This document shows positions 17,774-24,899 of a stretch of DNA of 64,000 bases, one piece after another; the first letter of the stretch is position 1, and each line of letters opens with the position of its first letter. The DNA is taken from NCBI GenBank assembly GCA_937995595.1, contig CALKJW010000012.1, forward strand, positions 20,278-84,277. The letters are read 5' to 3'. Position numbers and translations under genes: made by a program. Origin of the DNA: an uncultured Phycisphaerales bacterium. GTDB taxonomy: Bacteria > Planctomycetota > Phycisphaerae > Phycisphaerales > UBA1924. The notes below the pieces were generated by a model that saw nothing but the letters and a program-made list of their open reading frames with translations, did no database searches and had not been told where the DNA came from.

Positions 17774-18031
17774 AGTCGAGTGCCGGAGTTGATCTATCGG
17801 GTTGGACGCTCGGCAGCGCGACGGGCATCTCGGCCGATGGCACGCGCATCGTCGGCACGGGTCTCGGCCCGGCGGGCCGTCCCGAGGCCTCCATGGCGGT
17901 CATCCCCGCGCCGGGCGCGGCGGCGCTGGCGCTCGTCGGCTTGCCCGCCGCGGCACGCAGACGCCGGGCATGGTGAGAGCCCGGGCGGGAGCGAGTACAG
18001 TGTGCGACCCGCACCCGCAAGGCCGCACACC

Positions 18032-20038
18032 ATGACACCGCACCACGCGAACGACCGTCTGACCCTCCTGGGCGCGCTCTCCAACCAGTACCCCACGGCC
18101 GACGCCGCGATCGCCGAGATCGCCGGCCTGTCGGCGCAACTCGACCTGCCGATGGGCCTGGTGCACGTCATCTCCGACGTGCACGGCGAGGACACCAAAC
18201 TCCGACACGTGATCCACAACGCCTCGGGCGCGCTGCGTCCGCTGGTCGAGCAGGTTCTGGCGGGCAAACTGTCGAAGGAGGACCGCGAACGGTTCCTCAA
18301 GATCCTCTACTACCCGCGCGAAGCGCTCGCGAAGTTCGTCCCCGAGATCGAGGCCCGCGGTCCCGCGGCCCGCACCGAGTGGGCTTTCCAGACTCTCTCG
18401 CTCCAGTGCGAGATCATCCGCGCACTCCGCAAGACCTACCGGCGCGAACTGGTCGACCGCCTGACGCCCCCCCACTTCCGCGAACTGTTCGTCGAGATGC
18501 TCTCGGGCCAGCGGCCCGAGTTCCCGCGGGCCATGCTCGCCGCGATGGGCAACGCCGGCGCGGGTCGGTGCCAGGACGAGGAGTACGACCGCGACTGGGA
18601 GGCGATCGCCGCGGCGTCGCGCCTCATCCGTTCGCTCGCCTCGGCGGAGATCCTGGTCGCGGGCGACCTTGGCGATCGGGGCCCTCGGATCGACAAGGTC
18701 ATCGACCTGTTGATGTTCCAGCCGCGGGTGTCGCTGCTGTGGGGCAACCACGACACGATCTGGATGGGCGCGTCGCTGGGGCACGACCCGTGCCTGCTCA
18801 CGGTGCTGCGCTTCTCGGCGCGCTACCGGCAGGCGGCGCAACTCGAGGAGGGCTACGGCATCCTGACCACGCCGCTGGAGAAACTGGTGCGCGAGGTCTA
18901 CGCCGACGACCCGTGCGAGCGGTTCATCCCCAAGGGCACGGGCCACCGCGACCCGCTCACCGTTGCGCGGATGCAGAAGGCCATCGCGATCATGCAGTTC
19001 AAGGCCGAGGGCCGGATGATCGCCGGTCGCCCCGAGTGGGACCTTGACCACCGCCGCCTGCTGCACCGCATCGACAAGGCCGCTGGCACGGTCACGATCG
19101 ACGGAAAGACCCACCCGCTGCTCGACGCGCGCCTGCCGACAATCGACCCGCGCGACCCCTACGCCTACTCGCCCGAGGAGGCGGCGTGCATGGACGCGAT
19201 CCGCGAGTCGTTCGTGTCGTCGGTGCGGCTGCGGACGCACATGCAGTGGCTCGCCCGGCGCGGCGGCATGTGGACGCGGCGCGACGACGTGCTGGTGTTC
19301 CACGCGTGCGTGCCCGTGGACAGCGCGGGCACGCCCCTGCCGCTGAAGGTCGACGGGCGCGAGGTCGCCGGGCGCGAACTGATGGACGCGCTCGCGACGG
19401 TGGTCCGCCGGTGCTTCCGCACGGGCGCGATCGGCGGGGTGCAGCGGGCCCGCGGCGCGCCGCGCGACGGCATCGGCGCCGACGCCGACTGGCTGTGGTA
19501 CCTGTGGGGCGGGCCGCGCTCGCCGCTGTTCGGCAAGGACAAGCTCGCGACGTTCGAGACCTACTTCGTCGCCGACAAGGACGCGCACAAGGAGACGAAG
19601 AACCCCTACTTCGACCTCATGCACGACGCCGAGTTCATCCGCAGGATCGGCCGCCTGTTCGGCATGGGCGACGACGTGCTGATCGTCAACGGGCACGTGC
19701 CGGTGAAGGTCGAGAAGGGCGAGCGGCCCGTGAAGCGCGGCGGGAACGCCGTGACGATCGACGGCGCGTTCAGCCCCGCCTACGGCGACCGCGGCTACAC
19801 GCTCGTGCTCAAGCCCGACCGCATCGACCTGGCCGAGCACACGACCTTCTCGAGCGTCGAGGCGTGCATCGAGCAGGGCGCGGACATCGTGCCCACCGTG
19901 TCGACCATCCGCACGTACGCCAAGCCGCGGCTGGTCCGCGACACCGAGGAGGGCCGCGAGATCCGCCAGCGCGTCGAGCACCTGCGCGAACTGGTGCGGG
20001 CGTACCAGGAGGGGCTGGTCACCGAGCGCGGGCCTTGA
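18032..20038 (+). CDS. fbp: Class III fructose-1,6-bisphosphatase
   Basis: 668 residues, the length of the FBPase class III (Firmicutes-type) family. The metallophosphoesterase motifs are present: SDVHGE (about 49), GDLGDRG (about 211) and GNHD (about 237). Family segments such as GRMIAGRPEWDLDHRRLL and LWYLWGGPRSPLFGKDKL are also present. It removes the 1-phosphate of fructose 1,6-bisphosphate in gluconeogenesis. The start at ATG 18032 is preceded by a spaced GCAAGG; the ORF track start at 17729 runs back through the pseudogene. A TACAGT at 17997 may be a -10 box. Confidence 0.93.
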   Translation: MTPHHANDRLTLLGALSNQYPTADAAIAEIAGLSAQLDLPMGLVHVISDVHGEDTKLRHVIHNASGALRPLVEQVLAGKLSKEDRERFLKILYYPREALAKFVPEIEARGPAARTEWAFQTLSLQCEIIRALRKTYRRELVDRLTPPHFRELFVEMLSGQRPEFPRAMLAAMGNAGAGRCQDEEYDRDWEAIAAASRLIRSLASAEILVAGDLGDRGPRIDKVIDLLMFQPRVSLLWGNHDTIWMGASLGHDPCLLTVLRFSARYRQAAQLEEGYGILTTPLEKLVREVYADDPCERFIPKGTGHRDPLTVARMQKAIAIMQFKAEGRMIAGRPEWDLDHRRLLHRIDKAAGTVTIDGKTHPLLDARLPTIDPRDPYAYSPEEAACMDAIRESFVSSVRLRTHMQWLARRGGMWTRRDDVLVFHACVPVDSAGTPLPLKVDGREVAGRELMDALATVVRRCFRTGAIGGVQRARGAPRDGIGADADWLWYLWGGPRSPLFGKDKLATFETYFVADKDAHKETKNPYFDLMHDAEFIRRIGRLFGMGDDVLIVNGHVPVKVEKGERPVKRGGNAVTIDGAFSPAYGDRGYTLVLKPDRIDLAEHTTFSSVEACIEQGADIVPTVSTIRTYAKPRLVRDTEEGREIRQRVEHLRELVRAYQEGLVTERGP

Positions 20039-20113
20039 CAGGCGCAAACCCGTTCGGCTTGAAGCCCCGCCGCGGCGTGTGAACACCGCTCGAACTCGCC
20101 GGCGCGTTCTCCG

Positions 20114-20119
20114 TATAAT
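20114..20119 (+). promoter_or_regulatory. Probable -10 box TATAAT of the deoxyhypusine-synthase-like gene
   Basis: A perfect TATAAT, rare in DNA this rich in G and C, lies 109 bases before ATG 20229. No strong -35 is seen at 16-18 bases. The leader between them holds a C-run/G-run pair (CCCCCGGGGGG) that could fold. Confidence 0.55.
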
Positions 20120-20228
20120 GGTCCGCTCCCCGCCACCCCCGGGGGGCCTTCAAACCACACGCGGCCAGGGGGGCTTGGCCATCCGCGTACCACGCCGCGC
20201 CGCGGCGTGGCCGCAAGGAGTTGATCGC

Positions 20229-21401
20229 ATGGCGAACGGCACCCCGGCCCCCACGAAGTGGACGAAGAAGGACCTGCTCTCCCGCCCGATCAGGCACGTC
20301 GACATCACGCGGTTCGACGGGCGCGAGATCATCGACAGTTACCGCGACATGGCGTACTCCAGCCGCACGCTGGCGCAGGCCGCGGACATCTACTCGATGA
20401 TGCTCAGGGACAGGGAGTGCGCGGTCATCCTGACGCTGGCGGGCTCGCTGATCTCGGCCGGCCTGAAGAAGGCGATCGTCACGCTCGTCGAGAACAACAT
20501 GGTCGACGCGATCGTGTCGACGGGCGCGAACATCGTCGACCAGGACTTCTTCGAGGGCCTCGGGTTCAAGCACTACATCGCGCCCGGCTCGCCCGAGGCC
20601 CCGCCCGTCGACGACATGACGCTGCGGAACCTGATGATCGACCGCATCTACGACACCTACATCGACGAGGACGACCTGCGCGCCTGCGACCGCGTCACCT
20701 ACGAGATCTTCAGGGCGTTCGCGCCGGGCGCGTACTCGTCGCGCGAGTTCGTCGAGGCCATGGGGGCGTACCTGGCGAACAACCCGCGCTACGCGAAGAA
20801 CGAGTCGGTCGTCAAGACCTGCTACCTCAAGCGCGTGCCGATCTTCGTCCCCGCGTTCAGCGACTGCTCGGCCGGCTTCGGCATCGTTCTCCAGCAGACC
20901 GAGGCCATCGAGGAGGGGCACGGCCAGGTCGCCTTCGACTCGGGCAAGGACTTCCGCGAACTGACCGACATCAAACTGGCCTGCAGGGACACCGGCCTGC
21001 TCATGCTCGGCGGCGGCGTGCCCAAGAACTTCGCGCAGGACATCGTCGTCGCGGCCGAACTCCTCAACGAGCGCAAGGGCGGCAAGGCCCGCGGCGACAT
21101 CGGCATGCACAAGTACGCCGTCCAGATGACCGTGGCCGACTCGCGCGACGGCGCGCTCTCGGGCTCGACGCTCCGCGAGGCCTGCTCGTGGGGCAAGGTC
21201 GACGTCGTGCACGAGCAGATGGTCTTCGGCGAGTTGTCGGCGCTGTTCCCGATCCTCGCCAGCGACGCCTACCACCGCAGGGCGTGGAAAGGCCGCAAGG
21301 GCTTCAGGTTCGCCGATCTGTTCGAGAAGGGCGAGGGCCTGCCGGGGTTCATGTCCCGCCCCGGTGCCAACAAGTCCAAGAAGCGTGCCGCGGCGCGGTA
21401 G
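20229..21401 (+). CDS. Deoxyhypusine synthase-like protein
   Basis: 390 residues. The fold follows deoxyhypusine synthase: LTLAGSLISAGLKKAIVTL, VDAIVSTGANIVDQDFFEGLG, the NAD-binding LLMLGGGVPKNF, and the active-site SWGKVDV (Lys about 322, matching the lysine that carries the butylimine in the eukaryotic enzyme). Bacteria lack the eIF5A substrate, so bacterial members probably act on small polyamines, for example by homospermidine or related aminobutyl transfer. The exact reaction cannot be read here. AAGGAG lies 8 bases before the ATG. Its place after speA makes a polyamine role attractive. Confidence 0.85.
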   Translation: MANGTPAPTKWTKKDLLSRPIRHVDITRFDGREIIDSYRDMAYSSRTLAQAADIYSMMLRDRECAVILTLAGSLISAGLKKAIVTLVENNMVDAIVSTGANIVDQDFFEGLGFKHYIAPGSPEAPPVDDMTLRNLMIDRIYDTYIDEDDLRACDRVTYEIFRAFAPGAYSSREFVEAMGAYLANNPRYAKNESVVKTCYLKRVPIFVPAFSDCSAGFGIVLQQTEAIEEGHGQVAFDSGKDFRELTDIKLACRDTGLLMLGGGVPKNFAQDIVVAAELLNERKGGKARGDIGMHKYAVQMTVADSRDGALSGSTLREACSWGKVDVVHEQMVFGELSALFPILASDAYHRRAWKGRKGFRFADLFEKGEGLPGFMSRPGANKSKKRAAAR

Positions 21402-21427
21402 TCCCGGGTACTTTGCCTTCTGGGTGG

Positions 21428-21446
21428 CGCGGCACTCCGTGCCGCG
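21428..21446. repeat. Palindromic repeat, left copy of an inverted pair
   Basis: CGCGGCAC-TCC-GTGCCGCG, an 8-base stem. With its flank (TGCCTTC then GGGTGG) it recurs in inverted orientation at 22615-22633. The pair brackets the ribbon membrane gene 21596-22459 and the scrambled tract after it. Confidence 0.6.
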
Positions 21447-21484
21447 TTCGCCCCGAAGCGGCGAGAGCTTGACGTATCAAGAGA

Positions 21485-21506
21485 GCCCCGAGCGCACGCT
21501 CGGGGC
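21485..21506 (+). terminator. Strong hairpin after the deoxyhypusine-synthase-like gene
   Basis: GCCCCGAGCG-CA-CGCTCGGGGC is a perfect 10-base inverted repeat (effective loop four bases) lying 84 bases after the stop. It is followed by ACTCACTTTG, with only a short T run. Probably a terminator. Confidence 0.55.
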
Positions 21507-21561
21507 ACTCACTTTGCCCGTGCGCCCTGGGTATGCATCGTACGTCGGGGCGCGCTGACGC

Positions 21562-21589
21562 TTGACACTCGGGCACGTTCTGTTACAAC
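21562..21589 (+). promoter_or_regulatory. Promoter TTGACA-16-TACAAC, probably leaderless
   Basis: A perfect -35 (TTGACA, 21562-21567), a 16-base spacer and TACAAC (21584-21589) lie just before ATG 21596. The predicted transcription start falls on or next to the A of the ATG, and there is no room for a ribosome site. Confidence 0.65.
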
Positions 21590-21595
21590 ACGCGC

Positions 21596-22459
21596 ATGGT
21601 CGTCGACGGCCCGCGCACCGCGCCGAGCCAACGCCGGCGCGTGCTGCGCGCCGCCGCGCCGGCGTGCGTCGCGCTGGCGCTGGGCGCGACGACGGGGCTG
21701 GCCGTCTGCGTCGGCGCGGCGTTTCTCGTTGATCCGCCCAACAGCCCGCCGAACGTCGGCCGTTCGTTCATCCTCGAGGGCCGCGCGTGGAGCATCGCCG
21801 AGACGAGCCGGTTTGCCGTGCGCCGCGCGATCTGGTCGGAGATCACGGACGAGTCGATGAACCCGCCGCAGGCCCGGCCGCTGGCCCGGCGCATCGGGGC
21901 CGCGTTGGGCCTGTCGCACCCGCCGCGGCCGGAAACCGAGAAGCCCGAGGTCCTGCTGCAGACGTTCCGCGACGAGTACGAGCCGCTGTTCCTTGCGCGC
22001 CCGCGGTCGGCGGTGCACCGCGAGCCGGCTTTCTGGGGGCAGTTCGCAAGCGGGCACGCGCCGGCGCGCGGCGAGCACGGGTCCGACGTCGGCATCGGCT
22101 GGCCGTGGGTCTGCGCGTGGTACCAGGTCGTCGGCCGGGTGCGCGGCCTGACGAGCACCGGCGCGGACGTTCGCGGCGGGCACGTGCTGCGCGGAACGCC
22201 CAGCCCGGTGGGCGACTCGCCGGGGCGCGTCCTGCCGCTGCGCCCGGCGTGGCAGGGGCTGATCGGCAACACGCTCGTGTTCGCGCTCGCGTGGCTGGCG
22301 CTGCTGCTGGTTGTGCCCGCGGCCCGCAGCGCCCTGCGCCGCCGGCGCGGGTTGTGCCCCGCGTGCGCCTACGACCTCCGCGGCACGCCGGCGGGCAACC
22401 CGTGCCCGGAGTGCGGCGCGCCGCGTCACGGGCAACCCGCGAACCACGCCGAGAGATAG
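21596..22459 (+). CDS. Membrane protein with C-terminal CPECG zinc ribbon
   Basis: 287 residues. One membrane helix lies near the N-terminus (about 20-48) and a second near 218-240 (LIGNTLVFALAWLALLLVVP). The C-terminus is a ribbon, CPACAYDLRGTPAGNPCPECG. The region between the helices (about 50-215) would be outside the membrane and is not recognised. The last residues (RHGQPANHAER) overlap, antisense, a dockerin-like scrap at 22426-22547, so the present stop may be secondary. Inverted repeats bracket the gene. The promoter just upstream points to leaderless translation from ATG 21596. Confidence 0.7.
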   Translation: MVVDGPRTAPSQRRRVLRAAAPACVALALGATTGLAVCVGAAFLVDPPNSPPNVGRSFILEGRAWSIAETSRFAVRRAIWSEITDESMNPPQARPLARRIGAALGLSHPPRPETEKPEVLLQTFRDEYEPLFLARPRSAVHREPAFWGQFASGHAPARGEHGSDVGIGWPWVCAWYQVVGRVRGLTSTGADVRGGHVLRGTPSPVGDSPGRVLPLRPAWQGLIGNTLVFALAWLALLLVVPAARSALRRRRGLCPACAYDLRGTPAGNPCPECGAPRHGQPANHAER

Positions 22460-22547
22460 GCGAAGATGTCCGGCACGCCCAGGTTGTGCACACCGTCAAC
22501 GTCCGCCGGGCAGCAGGCGTTGAAGACTTTCGGCCGCAGCCTGTGTC
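22426..22547 (-). pseudogene. Orphan C-terminal end of a GC-type dockerin protein
   Basis: On the minus strand, open from about 22547 to a TGA at 22426-22428, the translation reads ...CCPADVDGVHNLGVPDIF followed by AYLSAWFAGCP and stop. The CPAD(F/V)(N/D)G...V.DIFAFLSAWFAG form is the Phycisphaerae GC-type dockerin tail that ends many exported proteins. An in-frame TAG lies immediately upstream, so only about 40 codons remain. It overlaps the 3' end of the ribbon membrane gene and abuts a second ribbon fragment. It is a relic, not a gene. Confidence 0.6.
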
Positions 22548-22590
22548 CCGCGTGCGCCTACGACCTTTGCGGAACGCCGGCGGGCGGCCC
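22540..22590 (+). repeat. Duplicated ribbon-coding fragment
   Basis: The bases encoding LCPACAYDLCGTPAGG here match, with few changes, those encoding the LCPACAYDLRGTPAGN ribbon of the gene ending at 22459. The copy stops after the first knuckle and has no gene around it, so it looks like a partial duplication. Confidence 0.65.
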
Positions 22591-22614
22591 GCGCGCGGCG
22601 CGCAGCGGGCACGT

Positions 22615-22633
22615 CGCGGCACGGAGTGCCGCG
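22615..22633. repeat. Palindromic repeat, right copy of an inverted pair
   Basis: CGCGGCAC-GGA-GTGCCGCG, the reverse complement of the element at 21428-21446. It is flanked by three near-copies of CCACCCG and then CGAAGGCA, which matches the flank of the left copy in inverted orientation. Confidence 0.6.
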
Positions 22634-22663
22634 CCACCCGCCACCCGCCACCCGAAGGCAGGG

Positions 22664-23074
22664 TCACACGTACCGGTACTCGATCGGCGCATCCACCTCC
22701 GGGTGCAGGCTCGCGTGCACCGGGCACTTGTACCCGACCGCCTCGATCCGCTCGCGCATCTCCGGCGGCACCGCGCCGGCGGGGATCGTGACGACCACGG
22801 GCAGGCGCGCGATCCGCCGCGGCGAGGGCGGCTGGGTCATGTGTTTCTCCACCGTCGCCGTCGCGCCGGTCAGGTCGATGCCGTGGCGCTCGCCGTACAT
22901 CGCCATGGTGGTGAGGATGCACGAGGCCAGACCCGCCGCGACCAGATCGGTCGGGCTGAAGCCGGTCGCGTCGCCGCCGATGTCCTTGGGCGCATCGGTG
23001 CGGATGGTCGCGCCGTTGGGGTGGACGAGGTCGGCCTTCTTGTTGCCCGCGTAGCGAACGGAGATGTTGACCAT
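22664..23074 (-). CDS. OsmC family protein
   Basis: 136 residues. The two family cysteines are present: LVAAGLASCILTTMAMYGER and YKCPVHASLHPEV. The first pattern (SPTDLVAAGLASC) is typical of the YhfA/OsmC branch rather than Ohr. Members are small cytoplasmic dimers that reduce organic hydroperoxides or bind fatty acids or sulphur species; the substrate cannot be told here. A TACGCT box 6 bases before the ATG suggests a leaderless message. Confidence 0.88.
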   Translation of the reverse strand: MVNISVRYAGNKKADLVHPNGATIRTDAPKDIGGDATGFSPTDLVAAGLASCILTTMAMYGERHGIDLTGATATVEKHMTQPPSPRRIARLPVVVTIPAGAVPPEMRERIEAVGYKCPVHASLHPEVDAPIEYRYV

Positions 23075-23080
23075 GGCGCA

Positions 23081-23086
23081 AGCGTA
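23081..23086 (-). promoter_or_regulatory. TACGCT box before the osmC-like gene
   Basis: On the minus strand TACGCT ends 6 bases before ATG 23074. It is one of six identical boxes at 5-8 bases from an ATG in this window and is read as a -10 box for a leaderless transcript. Confidence 0.45.
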
Positions 23087-23119
23087 TGCGCCGGCGCGGC
23101 GCCGATGCGCGCGGCGCGC

Positions 23120-24808
23120 TCACGCGCCGTACGACTCGCGGAACTTGGCCTCGGCGTCGACCCCGCCCACCAGCACCAGTTCGCTTCCCTGGTGCAGCAT
23201 CACCGCCGGGCCGGGGTTGATGACCTGCCCCTCGGGCGAGCGGACGGCGACGATCGTGCAGCCGGTCTTCTCGCGCACGCCGCTGTCGCCGATGGTCCGG
23301 CCCTCGAGCGCGGCGGGTACGGCGACGCGGAAGATGTCCAGCCCCTCGGCGATGGTCTGGATGCGGCTGCGCTTGAGCAGGTTGAAGATCGTGCTCGCGC
23401 CCATGTTGGCGTAACTCAGCACGTGGTCCGCGCCGGCGCGGTGCAGCGTCGCGACGTTGCGTTCGTGCGTGCAGCGGGAGATGATCTGGATGTCCTCGCG
23501 CAGGCGGCGGCAGTAGATTGTCAGGTAGATGTTGAGGCTGTCGTCGTGCGTGGTGATGATCACCGCCGGGGCCTTGCGGATGCCCGCGGCCTCGAGCACC
23601 TGCAGGCTCGCCGCGTCGCCGACGATGGTGCGGTCCGGGTCGGTGACGCGGGCGCGGTCCTTCTCGACGACGCGGCAGTCGATGCCGCGGTCGCGCAGCG
23701 CGCCGGCCGTGGCGCGCCCGACGCGCCCGCCGCCGAGGATGACGGCCGGGTCGCCCGAGACGTTGTAGATGGCGAAGTGCTCGTCGTACACGTCGAGCTG
23801 GGACCTCGATCCGGCGAGCACGAGGATCGCGCTGTCGTGCACGACCATGTCGGGGCGGGCCAGTTCGAACCGACCGCGCTCCCACACCCCTACGACGCTG
23901 ACGCCCAGTTCGCTCAGGTGGTTCTCGCGCAGCGACCTGCCCACCAGCGGCGTCCGCGCGACGCTGGCCTCGGCGATGAGCACGTCGTCGACCTCGGCCA
24001 CCACGTGCGTCACCGCGTCGCCGCCGACGGTGCAGCGGGCCAGCGCCTGGCCCATGAGTTCGCTCAGCCGCAGGGCGTGCGACGCGCCGGCGCGGTGCAG
24101 GATGTCCACCGCCGCGGCGGAGTTGGCCGTGGCCACGATCGTGAGCGACGGCGCGACCGCGCGGGCCGTGAAGGTGATGTTGGTGTTCAGCGGGTCGCCC
24201 TGCGCTGTGACGAGCATCGCCGCGGCGGGCGCGCGGACGCGCTCGTAGGTCTCGGGGTCGTCCAGGTCCCCCACGACCACGCGCAGTCCGAGGTCGTGCA
24301 ACTCCAGCGCGTCCTTGAGTTCCGGGACGATCAGGGCGTACTCGATCTCGGCCGCGGCCAGTTTGCGGATCAGCGCGGCCGACACGGGGTCGTTGTTGGT
24401 CAGCAGGACGTGCCCGCGCGTCTCGGGGGGCAGTTCGTGCGGCGCGCGGGCGGCGTGCTGGGCCTCCAGCCACGGCGCGTAGAAGAACCGGATGAACGTG
24501 AACGGGAGCATGATCAGCAGGAAGATCGTGCCCGAGAGCATGACCACCATCGAGAACACGCGCCCCAGGTCGCTCTTGAAGGCGATGTCGCCGTAGCCCA
24601 GCGTCGACATCGTCGTGAGCGTCCAGTAGAACCCGGTCACCCACGAGTGCTTCTGCCCCTCGTAGGCCATGATGAAGTGGAACAGCACGCTGTAGAGCAC
24701 GATCAGGCCGATCAACGCGGCGACGAACCGCGCCAGCGTGAGGATGTTGCGCTGGTAGGCCCGCTGCCTGAGGAAGAACGCGAACTGCGACGGCAGGTAC
24801 TTCATCAC
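23120..24808 (-). CDS. Potassium channel with two RCK (TrkA-N) domains
   Basis: 562 residues. There are two membrane helices (about 24-46 and 88-108) with a pore loop and the selectivity filter TLGYGD (about 68). Then come two RCK units: the first starts HVLLTNNDPVSAALI, where the glycine-rich loop is degenerate, and the second has the full AVILGGGRVGRATAG with acidic strand end VVEKD. Each is followed by an RCK-C-type segment (ISVVGVWERGRFELA, CTIVAVRSPEGQV). Such MthK-like channels pass K+ across the inner membrane, gated by nucleotides or Ca2+. Two ATGs open the gene, at 24808 and 24805. Confidence 0.9.
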   Translation of the reverse strand: MMKYLPSQFAFFLRQRAYQRNILTLARFVAALIGLIVLYSVLFHFIMAYEGQKHSWVTGFYWTLTTMSTLGYGDIAFKSDLGRVFSMVVMLSGTIFLLIMLPFTFIRFFYAPWLEAQHAARAPHELPPETRGHVLLTNNDPVSAALIRKLAAAEIEYALIVPELKDALELHDLGLRVVVGDLDDPETYERVRAPAAAMLVTAQGDPLNTNITFTARAVAPSLTIVATANSAAAVDILHRAGASHALRLSELMGQALARCTVGGDAVTHVVAEVDDVLIAEASVARTPLVGRSLRENHLSELGVSVVGVWERGRFELARPDMVVHDSAILVLAGSRSQLDVYDEHFAIYNVSGDPAVILGGGRVGRATAGALRDRGIDCRVVEKDRARVTDPDRTIVGDAASLQVLEAAGIRKAPAVIITTHDDSLNIYLTIYCRRLREDIQIISRCTHERNVATLHRAGADHVLSYANMGASTIFNLLKRSRIQTIAEGLDIFRVAVPAALEGRTIGDSGVREKTGCTIVAVRSPEGQVINPGPAVMLHQGSELVLVGGVDAEAKFRESYGA

Positions 24809-24899
24809 ACCGGCGGGCTCCCGCGCGGGGCGCGCTGCGCCCGCGGCGGGATGCTACCGGAAACCGCGCGCCACCGCCAGAACCGGTACGCCGCGCCGC

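Larger units (their letters stand above)
17343..17976 (+). pseudogene. Decayed HAF-repeat, PEP-CTERM-type exported protein gene
   Basis: Two fragments of one kind of protein lie in different frames. The left one (from about 17343) reads LTALRWTQAAGWM, then QGISPDGS and APFVWTKGQGT. The right one (17780-17976) reads GISADGTRIVGTG and ends in the sorting tail PAPGAAALALVGLP followed by an Arg run. ISxDGxxIVG and A/PFxWTxxxG are the marks of HAF-repeat proteins. There is no start codon with signal peptide, and the frame is broken by a hairpin element (17605-17719) and a 37-base dispersed repeat (17737-17773). The ORFs 17391-17792 and 17476-17976 in the track are these pieces, not intact genes. 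It occupies most of the gap between speA and fbp. Confidence 0.6.

Noticed and set aside
17391-17976. Two track ORFs (17391-17792 and 17476-17976) as separate genes
   Set aside because: Each is only partly like a HAF protein and runs through the hairpin element; one decayed gene explains both.
21843-24644. Minus-strand ORF of 933 residues
   Set aside because: It crosses OsmC and the K+ channel in another frame and has no recognisable motif.
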